A stretch of 64,000 nt of DNA from Ignavibacteriota bacterium (GTDB lineage: Bacteria > Bacteroidota > Ignavibacteria > Tepidaquicellales > Tepidaquicellaceae): contig JAPLFJ010000035.1 of assembly GCA_026390735.1 (NCBI GenBank), positions 1 to 64,000 on the forward strand, read 5' to 3'. Below the pieces are notes generated by a model. The model was not told the DNA's origin and searched no databases. It worked only from the letters and a program-made list of their open reading frames with translations. Below, piece by piece: positions 54,234-62,902 of the stretch. Every line of letters starts with the position of its first letter. Position 1 is the stretch's first letter. The position numbers were made by a program, and so were the translations under genes.

Positions 54234-54650
54234 CTATTTTTGCTTTCTCCCCTTTTGATTTACCTTTTTCGTGGGTAAGTCTGATGGTCTCAATTCTGGC
54301 TTTTTTTTTAGGCTCCTGCCTAGTTCTGCTTCTGCGACCTCAATGTATGTCTCATATGCCAGTAACTTTAAATGAGCATCTGCCAATGCCTTCTCAAGCT
54401 CTCGCGTATGTTGCTTTAACTCTTTTAACTTTGATGGTTCATCTTTCAATTCTATCCTCACTACTTTGTTTAGTAAATGGTTTTTTCCCATTTTCTTAAT
54501 CCAGTAATTTATCGTACTACTGCCTTTTATTCCATACAATTCCTTCGCTGCATTCCTGGTAATCTTTCCACTCTCTATTTCACCTACAACCTTCTGTTTA
54601 AAAGCATGGCTGTATTGTAGGTTCTCGCCTTGAATAAATCTTGTTGTCAT
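54234..54650 (-). CDS. IS3-family transposase OrfA (HTH)
   Basis: 138 aa with a helix-turn-helix (FKQKVVGEIESGKITRNAAKELYGIKGSSTINYWIKK reads as the HTH_8/tnp_8 pattern). A leucine-zipper-like coiled coil follows (LKELKQHTRELEKALADAHLKL). Near its end the minus strand has CTAAAAAAAAAG with the A_AAA_AAG slippery heptamer in the zero frame, the standard IS3 −1 frameshift signal leading into OrfB. OrfA alone regulates transposition. Confidence 0.92.
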   Translation of the reverse strand: MTTRFIQGENLQYSHAFKQKVVGEIESGKITRNAAKELYGIKGSSTINYWIKKMGKNHLLNKVVRIELKDEPSKLKELKQHTRELEKALADAHLKLLAYETYIEVAEAELGRSLKKKPELRPSDLPTKKVNQKGRKQK

Positions 54651-54746
54651 TTCTTATCCTTTCTTTAGGTTTAACTTATTAACTTCTGTCAACCTATTCC
54701 AGGAAAAGACCCATTTCCCTAATGGCAATTGCCTAATGCCTAACCC

Positions 54747-55841
54747 CTATTCACTTTCCTCAACCCTCGGCAGCGCACCGAAATTATCTATCAGGTAATT
54801 ATCATAATAATCTGCTTTCTTTACAAGCGATTTCACTGCCTCTAATCCTGTTTCATAAGTAAGGTACTGGTCGTATACCATAATCGACAATACTATATCC
54901 TGATTTGTAACACTGAAAAACACATTCTCAAGGTCAAAGTTTTCTTTCAGAAGGTATTCATATATTGCTGCAATATTCTGCTTTGGCAGTCTGCATATAA
55001 AAGCATCGCCAACGATAAAACCACTCTGATTGTAGGTGATTGCAATTTTTGCAGAGCCTTCTTCCACTTCCCATCTTTCCTGTCCTCGTCTTGAAAGTTT
55101 CACGTCCTTGCCGATTGCTTCAAGTATTTTCTCTATCGTTAATGCTGCACCTGTTGGAACGTATTCCTTCTGGTCCTTTAACTGAGGAATTATAAGCTTG
55201 GAACCGCATTCGGGACAGTAATCGTCTTCTATTCTGTCAATCGTTACTACGTTTAAACATGATTTGCATCTTACTGCAGTCTTGCCGTTGAACGGAGCAT
55301 ATTCATTCAGCGATTCAAGAAGGTATTCCGATGGTAATGCAAATCCAAGGTTGTCAGCTCCTGATATGATAAATGTGTTAACGCCGACTATTTCTCCTTC
55401 ACTGTTTACAAGCGGACCACCACTGTTACCGGGATTTATTGCCGCGTCTATCTGTATGTAATTCAATCCGTTCTGAAGTCTCTTTGCCTTCGAAACAATT
55501 CCTTCAGTCGCAGTATACTTTAATCCGTACGGATGTCCGATGGCAATAACTTTGTCACCGTCGTGAACAGGGGATATACCTATTTTTCTGTCGGGCAATT
55601 CTATGCCATCAGGTACTCTTATGAATGCAAGGTCGTATTTCTGGTCGTAGAATACAACCGATGCCGATACCTTAGGGAATGTAGTGCCGCTTATGACTGC
55701 TTCCGAACTTTCCTTTACAACGTGGTCGTTCGTTACGATTAAATTATAATCCCTTACAAAAAATCCTGTGCCAGTTCCGAAAGCATTTGAAATCTGGACT
55801 ATTACAGATTTGAAACTTTCAATTATTTCCTGTGTGTGCAT
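54747..55841 (-). CDS. Cytoplasmic trypsin-like (HtrA-type) protease with zinc ribbon and YbjN-like C-terminus (364 aa)
   Basis: Residues ~8–180 are an S1C/trypsin fold with triad His40 (VTNDHVV), Asp70 (KYDLAFI) and Ser140 (NPGNSGGPL). No signal peptide, so cytoplasmic, unlike DegP. Instead of a PDZ domain it has a zinc ribbon (Cys192, 195, 209, 212; CKSC…CPEC) and then a ~130-residue domain resembling YbjN/type III-chaperone-like folds (LEAIGKDVKLSRRGQERWEVEEG). It is separated by one base from the 55843–57099 gene, so the two form a unit. Substrate unknown. Confidence 0.82.
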   Translation of the reverse strand: MHTQEIIESFKSVIVQISNAFGTGTGFFVRDYNLIVTNDHVVKESSEAVISGTTFPKVSASVVFYDQKYDLAFIRVPDGIELPDRKIGISPVHDGDKVIAIGHPYGLKYTATEGIVSKAKRLQNGLNYIQIDAAINPGNSGGPLVNSEGEIVGVNTFIISGADNLGFALPSEYLLESLNEYAPFNGKTAVRCKSCLNVVTIDRIEDDYCPECGSKLIIPQLKDQKEYVPTGAALTIEKILEAIGKDVKLSRRGQERWEVEEGSAKIAITYNQSGFIVGDAFICRLPKQNIAAIYEYLLKENFDLENVFFSVTNQDIVLSIMVYDQYLTYETGLEAVKSLVKKADYYDNYLIDNFGALPRVEESE

Positions 55842-55842
55842 A

Positions 55843-57099
55843 TTAGTTTTTATAATTTAATTTTAAAATCTCTTCTATAGTTGTCTTCACAAAGTTGAAC
55901 TTTGTATCGAATTTTATATTCTCATAATTCAGTACGATTTCAGGGTACTCACCTTTGTCGAGTGATATGTATTCATTAAATTCTTTCACTATCATATCCC
56001 TGTTCGGTACGTCATTCATCGTTAAACCAGCATCTCCGTTTATTTCAAGAACGAAGTCGCTGTTGATTATTCTCATTAAAAGTCCGAGCAACTTTCTTAA
56101 AGATACGTTCAGTCCGTAAGTAAAAAGTGTGTAGCCCGATATGTATTCAAGTATGTTCATTGCTATCTCGGGATGGTTATTGTCTACATACCATTTTATG
56201 TTATTGATGTTGTTGTTTATAACATCGTCCACACCTTGTTTTCCGGTGGGCGGCACGATTCCGAATGTGCCTTTGGTTTTGTAGAAATTACTTTTCACTT
56301 TCTCGTCATCGTAAGCAAGAAGTTTTTTGAAGTCTTCTTCAAGGTTATTTATCTTCTGTAAAACAGGTAAGTCCTTATCGTTAAAATATGCCCAGGACAT
56401 TCTTTCGATATCACTAAGAATTGTTCCCTGCGGTATTAAGAAATAATCAAGCTTGTAAAGCAGGTTCAGGTATATGTATGAAATCCCTCCCGACATCTGC
56501 TCGTGATTCATTCCTGATACACGCTGAAGAGTATCGGAAATCCATTTGCGGTAATACTTTACCATAAGTGCTGATTCTTCGTTTGAATAGTATTCTGCCT
56601 TTGCTTCGGCATTTATCAGTGTCTTGAATTCCGATAAAAGTATGTCGTCCTGTTTGTCTGCACGTGTTGCCAGTTCCTTTAATCCGTAATAAAGTTTGCC
56701 TGGTGAACAGTCGAGTACGCTTGAATCAAACTTTAGAGCTATTTTATTGTCCTTTACCGCATACCTTGAATAATAAAGTGTGTAGTTCATTTCCATCAGT
56801 CTTCTGAATGCGGCGACGTTTGCTTTCTCATAACCCGCTATAACTGCCATCGCAGACACTTTCTTACCGTCACAATAACCGCGTATTTCCTTGGAACCCT
56901 GTATCAGCTGGAATGTCAGCATTCCGTTTTCCATAGTACAGAATACATTGTCTGCTTCATCTGATTTCAGGTACTCAAAGAATGCATCGTATGCCTGAAG
57001 ATAATTCTTTTCTGTGTACAATTTATCACATTCATTCCATTTTTCAATCTTTGCTTTTGGTTTGAACGCATCTGTAAATCTGCCGAATGTTATACTCAT
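55843..57099 (-). CDS. Unknown 418-aa partner of the cytoplasmic protease
   Basis: First gene of the two-gene unit. The N-terminus (to ~45) is a TPR-like helix pair (WNECDKLYTEKNYLQAYDAFFEYL). Residues ~50–170 look like a mixed alpha/beta domain possibly related to YbjN (MENGMLTFQLIQGSKEIRGYCDGKKVSAMAVIAG). The rest is helical and ends in a small beta segment (YPEIVLNYENIKFDTKFN). No membrane segment and no catalytic motif. Its stop lies one base before the protease start. It may be a substrate, adaptor or regulator of the protease. Function not recognised. Confidence 0.75.
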   Translation of the reverse strand: MSITFGRFTDAFKPKAKIEKWNECDKLYTEKNYLQAYDAFFEYLKSDEADNVFCTMENGMLTFQLIQGSKEIRGYCDGKKVSAMAVIAGYEKANVAAFRRLMEMNYTLYYSRYAVKDNKIALKFDSSVLDCSPGKLYYGLKELATRADKQDDILLSEFKTLINAEAKAEYYSNEESALMVKYYRKWISDTLQRVSGMNHEQMSGGISYIYLNLLYKLDYFLIPQGTILSDIERMSWAYFNDKDLPVLQKINNLEEDFKKLLAYDDEKVKSNFYKTKGTFGIVPPTGKQGVDDVINNNINNIKWYVDNNHPEIAMNILEYISGYTLFTYGLNVSLRKLLGLLMRIINSDFVLEINGDAGLTMNDVPNRDMIVKEFNEYISLDKGEYPEIVLNYENIKFDTKFNFVKTTIEEILKLNYKN

Positions 57100-57245
57100 A
57101 TTGTTTTAAATATTTTTTATGCAATATATCTTTAATAAGAATAAATCGAAATTCAAAAAATGTAAATTATTACTTAAACATAATCTTCCGAAATAATAAT
57201 AGTACTATAACTTTATCTGACCGTTTAAATTAAATTGTTTGGAAT

Positions 57246-57300
57246 TTTGAAAATTCAGACATGACTTTAGTCATGGGTAATTGTTAACTCTGAAATTCAA
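57246..57300. repeat. Nested palindrome
   Basis: Inner CATGACTTTAGTCATG (57260–57275) is flanked by outer inverted arms TTGAAAATTCAGA (57246) and TCTGAAATTCAA (57289). It lies in the 311-bp gap upstream of the 57099 start and downstream of the 57411 stop. REP-like, or an operator for the protease unit; both are guesses. Confidence 0.5.
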
Positions 57301-57335
57301 CGGTTTCTTCTTTAATGCATTTAACCTGAATAAAT

Positions 57336-57362
57336 AAAAAAACCGCCCGGTTGGGGGCGGCT
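57336..57362 (-). terminator. Terminator of the beta-helix protein gene
   Basis: CCGCCC / GGGCGG core stem (57343–57348 / 57355–57360). Read on the minus strand it is followed by TTTTTTT, about 50 bases after the stop at 57411. Confidence 0.75.
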
Positions 57363-57410
57363 TTGTTTTAGGGGGTAGGTTTGTCAACTATTCCCTAATG
57401 CTTAAACCTG

Positions 57411-58934
57411 TTATTTAATTACTGCTATTCTTTTTGCGTATGTGTTAAGAGATGTTTCCAGTCTTACAATGTATACACTGCTTGCGAGTCCTTTAGACAC
57501 CCAGTTTCTTTCGTATTCTCCTGCCTTTAAGTATTCATTAGCAATCTGCATCACTTCTCTTCCAAGTAAGTCGTAAATTCTTATTCTTGTAAAACCGTCA
57601 TTCTTAATCCTGAACTTAATCGTTACTTCGGGATTAAATGGATTCGGATACAGATTCAGGAATTCATATGTGTCAATCTTCACTCCCGGATTTCCTACAC
57701 TCGTTATTGTCCTGATAGGAAGGTAATCTACGTAACCAAGTACTGTACTGTCTGTATAGTGAAAAATATGAGACTCAATCGTATCAAGATTTGTTGTTCC
57801 CCAGTAGTTATTCTCTGCCTTTATTGTGTCGTTCGCAGACATAAGTGTATTGTTGAACAAATCAAATATTTTTCCTGTATTACCGTTTCCGTAAATAATA
57901 TTCTTCCCAACGTCAGTAGTATCAGAAGAAGTTAAATTACCAAGGTTTGGTTTGGCTGTATTCTGAATCGTTACACCCCACAGATTCCAGCGAATTGTGT
58001 TTCTTGTACAGATTACCGAAGATGATGTCCATGCACCTGAAAAACTTAAACCGCTACCTCCCAAGGTTGGCAATCCTTGTGTGTTGTTGCTATCAATTAT
58101 ATTATTATTTACATAAGCAGTTACGCCCCCGGTTATAGTAATACCGTACCTATTGTTTTTAATAATATTATTCTCGACTATCAAAGATGGAATTGAACCA
58201 ATTGGGGAGAAAGCCATTGCACCTGCATTTGTAGATGCACGAAGAAATGTATTTCCTCTTACAACTATCGGAGTAGGCCCACCAGCACCTATATTGATTT
58301 GAGGGTAATTACCATTTGCTGTACTGTTCCCGTATATCAGATTATTAATTATAGTAGGGGATGACGGAATGTTTGCGCCGGAACCTATGGCCGATCTGTA
58401 ATTACCATAAATTTTGCAGTTCGATATTATCGGATTAGACTGGTACATATAGATTGCTCCGCTGCGTGCACCTGTTCCTGCATATGTGTTGTACCTTACT
58501 ACAGAACTGTCAAGAAGAGCATTGCTGTAAAAGAAGTATATTGAATTACCGTGTTCAAATATCAGATTTCTCATTATTGATGCATCTGATAATGAATCAA
58601 GTCTTATTCCTACATATTTGCTGTTGGTGTCAATAGCAGTGAACTTTACTGAGTCAGGCGGATCAATAAGAAGTGTTCCGTATACAGTGAACAGCATTGC
58701 TGCCTGAATTTTTACGGTTGCATTAGTTCTTATTTTAAGTGTGTCTGAATTTGCAAGAAGTATATTCGTGTTAAAGAAATATTCTCCTCCGCTGAAAGTG
58801 ACCGAACCCGCGGAATTTGCAACAAGACTGTCAAGGTTCCATGACTTGCCGCTGCCTGGTGTAATGTAATCCGCTGATGAAATGCTTGTGATGATGAATA
58901 GTAGAAATGCTAAATAAACTAATTTTTTCCTCAT
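57411..58934 (-). CDS. Right-handed parallel beta-helix protein with T9SS sorting domain (507 aa)
   Basis: Signal peptide (MRKKLVYLAFLLFIITSISSA). The body is a NosD-like parallel beta-helix with repeated NNxIxxN-type coils (IISNCKIYGNYRSAI, PTIINNLIYGNS, LIVENNIIKNNRYGITI, VNNNIIDSNN). The C-terminus (~420–507) has LYPNPFNPEVTIKFRI … YEVRNW-type strands ending KRIAVIK, a T9SS type A domain. It is probably a surface carbohydrate-binding or depolymerase-like protein; no catalytic residues can be assigned. Confidence 0.88.
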   Translation of the reverse strand: MRKKLVYLAFLLFIITSISSADYITPGSGKSWNLDSLVANSAGSVTFSGGEYFFNTNILLANSDTLKIRTNATVKIQAAMLFTVYGTLLIDPPDSVKFTAIDTNSKYVGIRLDSLSDASIMRNLIFEHGNSIYFFYSNALLDSSVVRYNTYAGTGARSGAIYMYQSNPIISNCKIYGNYRSAIGSGANIPSSPTIINNLIYGNSTANGNYPQINIGAGGPTPIVVRGNTFLRASTNAGAMAFSPIGSIPSLIVENNIIKNNRYGITITGGVTAYVNNNIIDSNNTQGLPTLGGSGLSFSGAWTSSSVICTRNTIRWNLWGVTIQNTAKPNLGNLTSSDTTDVGKNIIYGNGNTGKIFDLFNNTLMSANDTIKAENNYWGTTNLDTIESHIFHYTDSTVLGYVDYLPIRTITSVGNPGVKIDTYEFLNLYPNPFNPEVTIKFRIKNDGFTRIRIYDLLGREVMQIANEYLKAGEYERNWVSKGLASSVYIVRLETSLNTYAKRIAVIK

Positions 58935-59073
58935 AAACTTAATACCCGTTTAAAGTTTTGAAAATCTGATGCAATCTGATGGTGATAATCAATAACCGAT
59001 TTAATTCATAACAAATTAATGTTATTATCACTAACTTTACGCATTAAAGTACTAATTAAATCAATAAAGAGTA

Positions 59074-60756
59074 ATGCAAATTAAAATGAACGTACCATAC
59101 ACAAGTCTGCCCGGCTATAACGACTTGTTTATTGACTATATAAATAATTACGAAAAGGTAAGCAAGTTCTATGATTTTCCGTTCGACTCGCAGGGATTGT
59201 TTAATTCTATTATTACTAAAAAGGAATCATATAATTCAGGTAAGGTCAGCAGACTTGAACTTGCCGAACTTCTTAAGACTCAGAATAAGTTTTTTAATTC
59301 AGGCGAATCTTCATTCCTCAATATTGAGTTCCTGAAAGACCCTGATACGTTTGCCATCGTTACAGGTCAGCAGATTGGTATGCTTACAGGAAATCTTTAC
59401 ACTATAATAAAAGCACTTAATGCAGTTCAGCTTTCACGTTCGCTATCTGCCAAGTATCCTGAGTTTAAGTTTGTTCCTGTTTTCTGGCTCGAAGCAGATG
59501 ACCACGATTTCCTCGAAATCAATAACATAAACGTATTTGATAGGGCGAACAATGTTGCTAACGTAAAGTACTTTGAAAAGGGAGTTGAGAAGGAAAGATA
59601 TTTAATGCCTACAGGAAGAATTGTACTCGATGAACACATTGAAACGTTCAAACAGACGTTAAAGGATTTACTGCTTCCCACTGACTTTACGGAACAGCTG
59701 TTCGATTATGTAGACAGGTCTTATAAAGTGGGGATTGACCTCCTTACTGCTTTCGCACGTTTCTTTAACTACATAGCAGGCGATACGGGTATTGTATTCT
59801 GTGACCCTACTGATAAGGAAATCAAGCGGATGCTTATTCCTGTGTTTGAAAAAGAACTGGCTACTTATCCTCAGACCTGTGAGATGATTGTAAACACTTC
59901 AGCTGAACTTGAAATTGAGAATTATGAACCGCAGGCAAAACCGCGTTCCATAAATATGTTTTACACACACAATAACAGCAGACATCTTATAGAATATAAA
60001 GAAGATAAACTTTCTCTGCGTCACACAAGACAGAAATTCGAGAAGGAAGAATTGTTCGGCCTGCTTTATTCAAACCCCGAGAACTTCAGTACGAATGTAA
60101 TCCTCAGACCAGTTTGTCAGGATTTTCTTCTGCCTACAGTTGCATACATAGGCGGACCGTCGGAAATCGCTTACTTCGCACAGTTTAAGGATGTTTACAA
60201 TTTCTACGGAATGAATGTTCCTGTTGTATACCCAAGAACATCTGTTACACTTATTGAAAAACGTGTGGAGTCGTTCCTCGAGAAGTTTGATATTGGTTTT
60301 GAAGAACTGTTTGACATTGAATCGGCTGCCAGGAAGCTGCTCGGTAAAGTGAATGAAGTGAACGTTGAAGAAATATTCACTAATTTTATCGATGACCTTA
60401 ATGCAGTGGTTTATACATACGGTCTGAGACTCGATGATGTCGATAAGAACCTTATGGTTAACCTCAGGAATAAATATGATAAGTTTGTTGAGAACCTCGG
60501 CTTCAGTAAGGATAAGTTTGTAGAATCACAGATTAAACAGAATGACTCCACGGGTTCAAAACTGAATTCGGTTGTTACAAGTGTGTTCCCTGATAATAAT
60601 CCTCAGGAACGCTTCATTAATATAATATATTTTCTGAATAAGTATGGTTTCGGTTTTATTAACGATTTGTTTGAAACCATTGAACTTAATAAACTTGCAC
60701 ATCAGGTTATTTCATTGTCAGCAGAAAAGAAATCCGACCAGCCGACTCTGTTTTGA
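59074..60756 (+). CDS. bshC: BshC, bacillithiol biosynthesis cysteine-adding enzyme (560 aa)
   Basis: Last step of bacillithiol synthesis: adds cysteine to GlcN-malate. Family signatures are IVTGQQIGMLTGNLYTIIKA (113–132), FVPVFWLEADDHDFLEINN with the DDHD motif, and VCQDFLLPTVAYIGGPSEIAYFAQ. Length is close to that of characterised BshC (about 540). It implies bacillithiol is the low-molecular-weight thiol here; bshA and bshB are not in the window. ATG 59074 was chosen; an in-frame ATG lies four codons later. Four-base overlap with the next gene. Confidence 0.95.
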   Translation: MQIKMNVPYTSLPGYNDLFIDYINNYEKVSKFYDFPFDSQGLFNSIITKKESYNSGKVSRLELAELLKTQNKFFNSGESSFLNIEFLKDPDTFAIVTGQQIGMLTGNLYTIIKALNAVQLSRSLSAKYPEFKFVPVFWLEADDHDFLEINNINVFDRANNVANVKYFEKGVEKERYLMPTGRIVLDEHIETFKQTLKDLLLPTDFTEQLFDYVDRSYKVGIDLLTAFARFFNYIAGDTGIVFCDPTDKEIKRMLIPVFEKELATYPQTCEMIVNTSAELEIENYEPQAKPRSINMFYTHNNSRHLIEYKEDKLSLRHTRQKFEKEELFGLLYSNPENFSTNVILRPVCQDFLLPTVAYIGGPSEIAYFAQFKDVYNFYGMNVPVVYPRTSVTLIEKRVESFLEKFDIGFEELFDIESAARKLLGKVNEVNVEEIFTNFIDDLNAVVYTYGLRLDDVDKNLMVNLRNKYDKFVENLGFSKDKFVESQIKQNDSTGSKLNSVVTSVFPDNNPQERFINIIYFLNKYGFGFINDLFETIELNKLAHQVISLSAEKKSDQPTLF

Positions 60757-61712
60757 GTGATGTAAAGAAAATATTAATTATCAGACTTTCATCCTTTGGT
60801 GATATAGTCCTTACTTATCCGTTCATTAACGAATTAAGAAGGTTGTACCCCGATGCAGCAATAGATATGGTGTCGAAGCCACAGTATACAGACCTCGTTA
60901 AACTGCATCCCTTCATCAATGAAGCGATTCCTTTCGACATGAATATGAAGTACTATCTTGACAGCCGTAAATTCGACGTCGTATTCGACCTTCAGAGAAA
61001 TATCAACAGCAGAAGAATCATTCCTTCTGGTACAAAAGTTATAAGAGTCGTGAAGGAATCCTGGAAGAAGTTGTTGCTCGTACACTTTAAAGTGAATTTA
61101 TTAAAGGAATACATTCCTGTTTATAAAAAGTACCTGAATGCACTGAAGAAATTCGATGACAGGGCTGATACAGGATTCACAAAAACAGATTTAAATCTTA
61201 AACCAAATGGTTTTGTCAGTGATAAGTACATTGTACTTTCCCCCTCGTCTAAGCATTTTACGAAACGACTGCCTGAAAGTAAGTTTGCCCTGTTGTTAAA
61301 GGATTTGAAGACTAAGGTTATCATTACGGGTGATAATAATGAGACCGATAAGGAAATATGCGTATACTTCGATACACAATTTAACAATTCACTAAATCTT
61401 TGCGGTAAACTCTCTTTTCCTGAACTGGCAGATGTGATTAAAGGCGCTGAATTTGTAGTATGTAATGACAGCGGCATTCTTCATCTGGCAGAAGCACTGG
61501 GTAAAAAGGTTTTTGTGTTCTTTGGTTCAACCGTTAAAGAGTTTGGTTTCTTTCCTCAGCTTGATACGTCTGAAGTTGAAGAGGTAACCGGACTGAATTG
61601 TCGTCCCTGTACTCATATAGGAAGAAAAGATTGCCCCAAAGGTCATTTTAAATGTATGAATGACATAGACGTAAAACAAATAAGACTAAAAATTAACGAA
61701 TATACAGAATGA
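60753..61712 (+). CDS. Glycosyltransferase family 9 (heptosyltransferase-like) (319 aa)
   Basis: The start is TTG at 60753, which overlaps the bshC stop in TTGA. This puts KKILIIRLSSFGDIVLTYP, the GT9 N-terminal signature, at the extreme N-terminus. The C-terminal half has VLSPSSKHFTKRLPE, KVIITGDNNE and FVVCNDSGILHLAEALGKKVFVFFGST, the sugar-nucleotide site. A late CRPCTHIGRKDCPKGHFKCM cluster is typical of heptosyltransferases. It transfers heptose or a related sugar onto lipopolysaccharide core. Overlaps the next gene by four bases. Confidence 0.92.
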   Translation: MSDVKKILIIRLSSFGDIVLTYPFINELRRLYPDAAIDMVSKPQYTDLVKLHPFINEAIPFDMNMKYYLDSRKFDVVFDLQRNINSRRIIPSGTKVIRVVKESWKKLLLVHFKVNLLKEYIPVYKKYLNALKKFDDRADTGFTKTDLNLKPNGFVSDKYIVLSPSSKHFTKRLPESKFALLLKDLKTKVIITGDNNETDKEICVYFDTQFNNSLNLCGKLSFPELADVIKGAEFVVCNDSGILHLAEALGKKVFVFFGSTVKEFGFFPQLDTSEVEEVTGLNCRPCTHIGRKDCPKGHFKCMNDIDVKQIRLKINEYTE

Positions 61713-62887
61713 AAATTTACTTAAAGAAGAACGAAGAACGACGTTTGAATATCGGACACCAGTGGATATTTTCCAACGAAATAGAAAAGTTTGAAGACGA
61801 AATTATAGACGGGGGAGTGACGGAAATCTACTCATACCGTAATGAATTCCTCGGTAAAGGGTTCTACAATAAACATTCACTGATTGCGTACAGGCATCTG
61901 ACGGATTCACAGGAAGCGATTGACGAATTATTCTTCAGGAAGAGAATTAAGACTGCTGAACAGCACAGGCTTAAGATTTATCCTGACAGAAATACATTCA
62001 GACTTTGCAACAGCGAATCTGACTTCCTCCCCGGGCTTATTATCGATAAATTTGATAATATGTACTCCATTCAGATTTTCTCAAAGGGAATGGAGAACTT
62101 CAAGAATACCATCGTTGATATACTCAAAAATGACTTCGGTGCTGAATTAATTGTCGAAAAAAATGACAATGAACTGAGAGTTTTAGAAGGTTTGGAGAAG
62201 ATGCAGAATATACTTTTCAAAAAAGATGATAACATACTTGAAAATAATGTGGTTAATGTAGATGGTATAAGTTATAATATAGATATTGTTAATGGACAAA
62301 AAACGGGCTTTTATCTTGACCAGTCATTCAACAGAATGAAGATTAAGCAGTACGTCACTGAAAACTCCACTGTGCTCGATTTATTCTGTAATGAAGGTGG
62401 TTTTGCCTTAAATGCGGCTTCTGTCGGATGCAGGGATATTACTGCCGTGGACTCGTCAGAACATTCCATTACACAGGCGAAAAAGAACGCCGATCTTAAC
62501 GGATTCCCGGGAATTGAGTTCATTAAGGACGATGTTAACGACTATTTTGATAAAGTATTCCAGTCAAAGCAGAAGTTTAACGTAATCGTTCTCGACCCCC
62601 CTTCTTTTACAAAATCGAAGAAGAATGTCCCGTCAGCAATTAAGGGATACATTGAGTTAAATTATAAGGCAATGAGACTGCTCCACAAGAACTCATTCCT
62701 TTTCACTTACAGTTGTTCGCACCATATTTCCGAAGCAGCATTCGAAGATATTCTCGTTAAAGCAGCGGCTCAGGCGAACAGAAGAATACAAATCGTTGAC
62801 TTTGCGAACTGTACGTACGACCATCCCGTACTTCCGCAAATGTCTGAAACAAAATACTTAAAAGGATATATATTATTCGTTCAATAA
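61709..62887 (+). CDS. RlmI-like class I SAM-dependent rRNA methyltransferase (392 aa)
   Basis: N-terminal PUA domain (residues 1–70; MKIYLKKNEERRLNIGHQWIF), an EEHD-like middle domain, and a C-terminal Rossmann methyltransferase. Motifs are TGFYLDQSFNR, VLDLFCNEGGFALNAA (motif I), VLDPPSFTKSK (motif IV) and TYSCSHHIS with the catalytic cysteine (motif VI). This is the COG1092 layout of 23S rRNA m5C methyltransferases such as RlmI; the exact target base is inference. ATGA overlap with the upstream gene makes a three-gene coupled run with bshC. Confidence 0.92.
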   Translation: MKIYLKKNEERRLNIGHQWIFSNEIEKFEDEIIDGGVTEIYSYRNEFLGKGFYNKHSLIAYRHLTDSQEAIDELFFRKRIKTAEQHRLKIYPDRNTFRLCNSESDFLPGLIIDKFDNMYSIQIFSKGMENFKNTIVDILKNDFGAELIVEKNDNELRVLEGLEKMQNILFKKDDNILENNVVNVDGISYNIDIVNGQKTGFYLDQSFNRMKIKQYVTENSTVLDLFCNEGGFALNAASVGCRDITAVDSSEHSITQAKKNADLNGFPGIEFIKDDVNDYFDKVFQSKQKFNVIVLDPPSFTKSKKNVPSAIKGYIELNYKAMRLLHKNSFLFTYSCSHHISEAAFEDILVKAAAQANRRIQIVDFANCTYDHPVLPQMSETKYLKGYILFVQ

Positions 62888-62902
62888 TAAATTAATAAAC
62901 TT

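Larger units (their letters stand above)
53324..54713 (-). mobile_element. IS3-family insertion sequence (about 1.39 kb)
   Basis: Contains orfA and orfB on the minus strand. Imperfect terminal inverted repeats are visible: left TCCTGAAAAAAGTTGACAG (53331) against right, reversed, TCCTGGAATAGGTTGACAG, extending outward through GTCTCTTCC / GTCTTTTCC. Exact ends are uncertain by a few bases, and I could not identify a clean target-site duplication. Both ORFs look intact, so the copy may be active or recently arrived. Confidence 0.8.
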
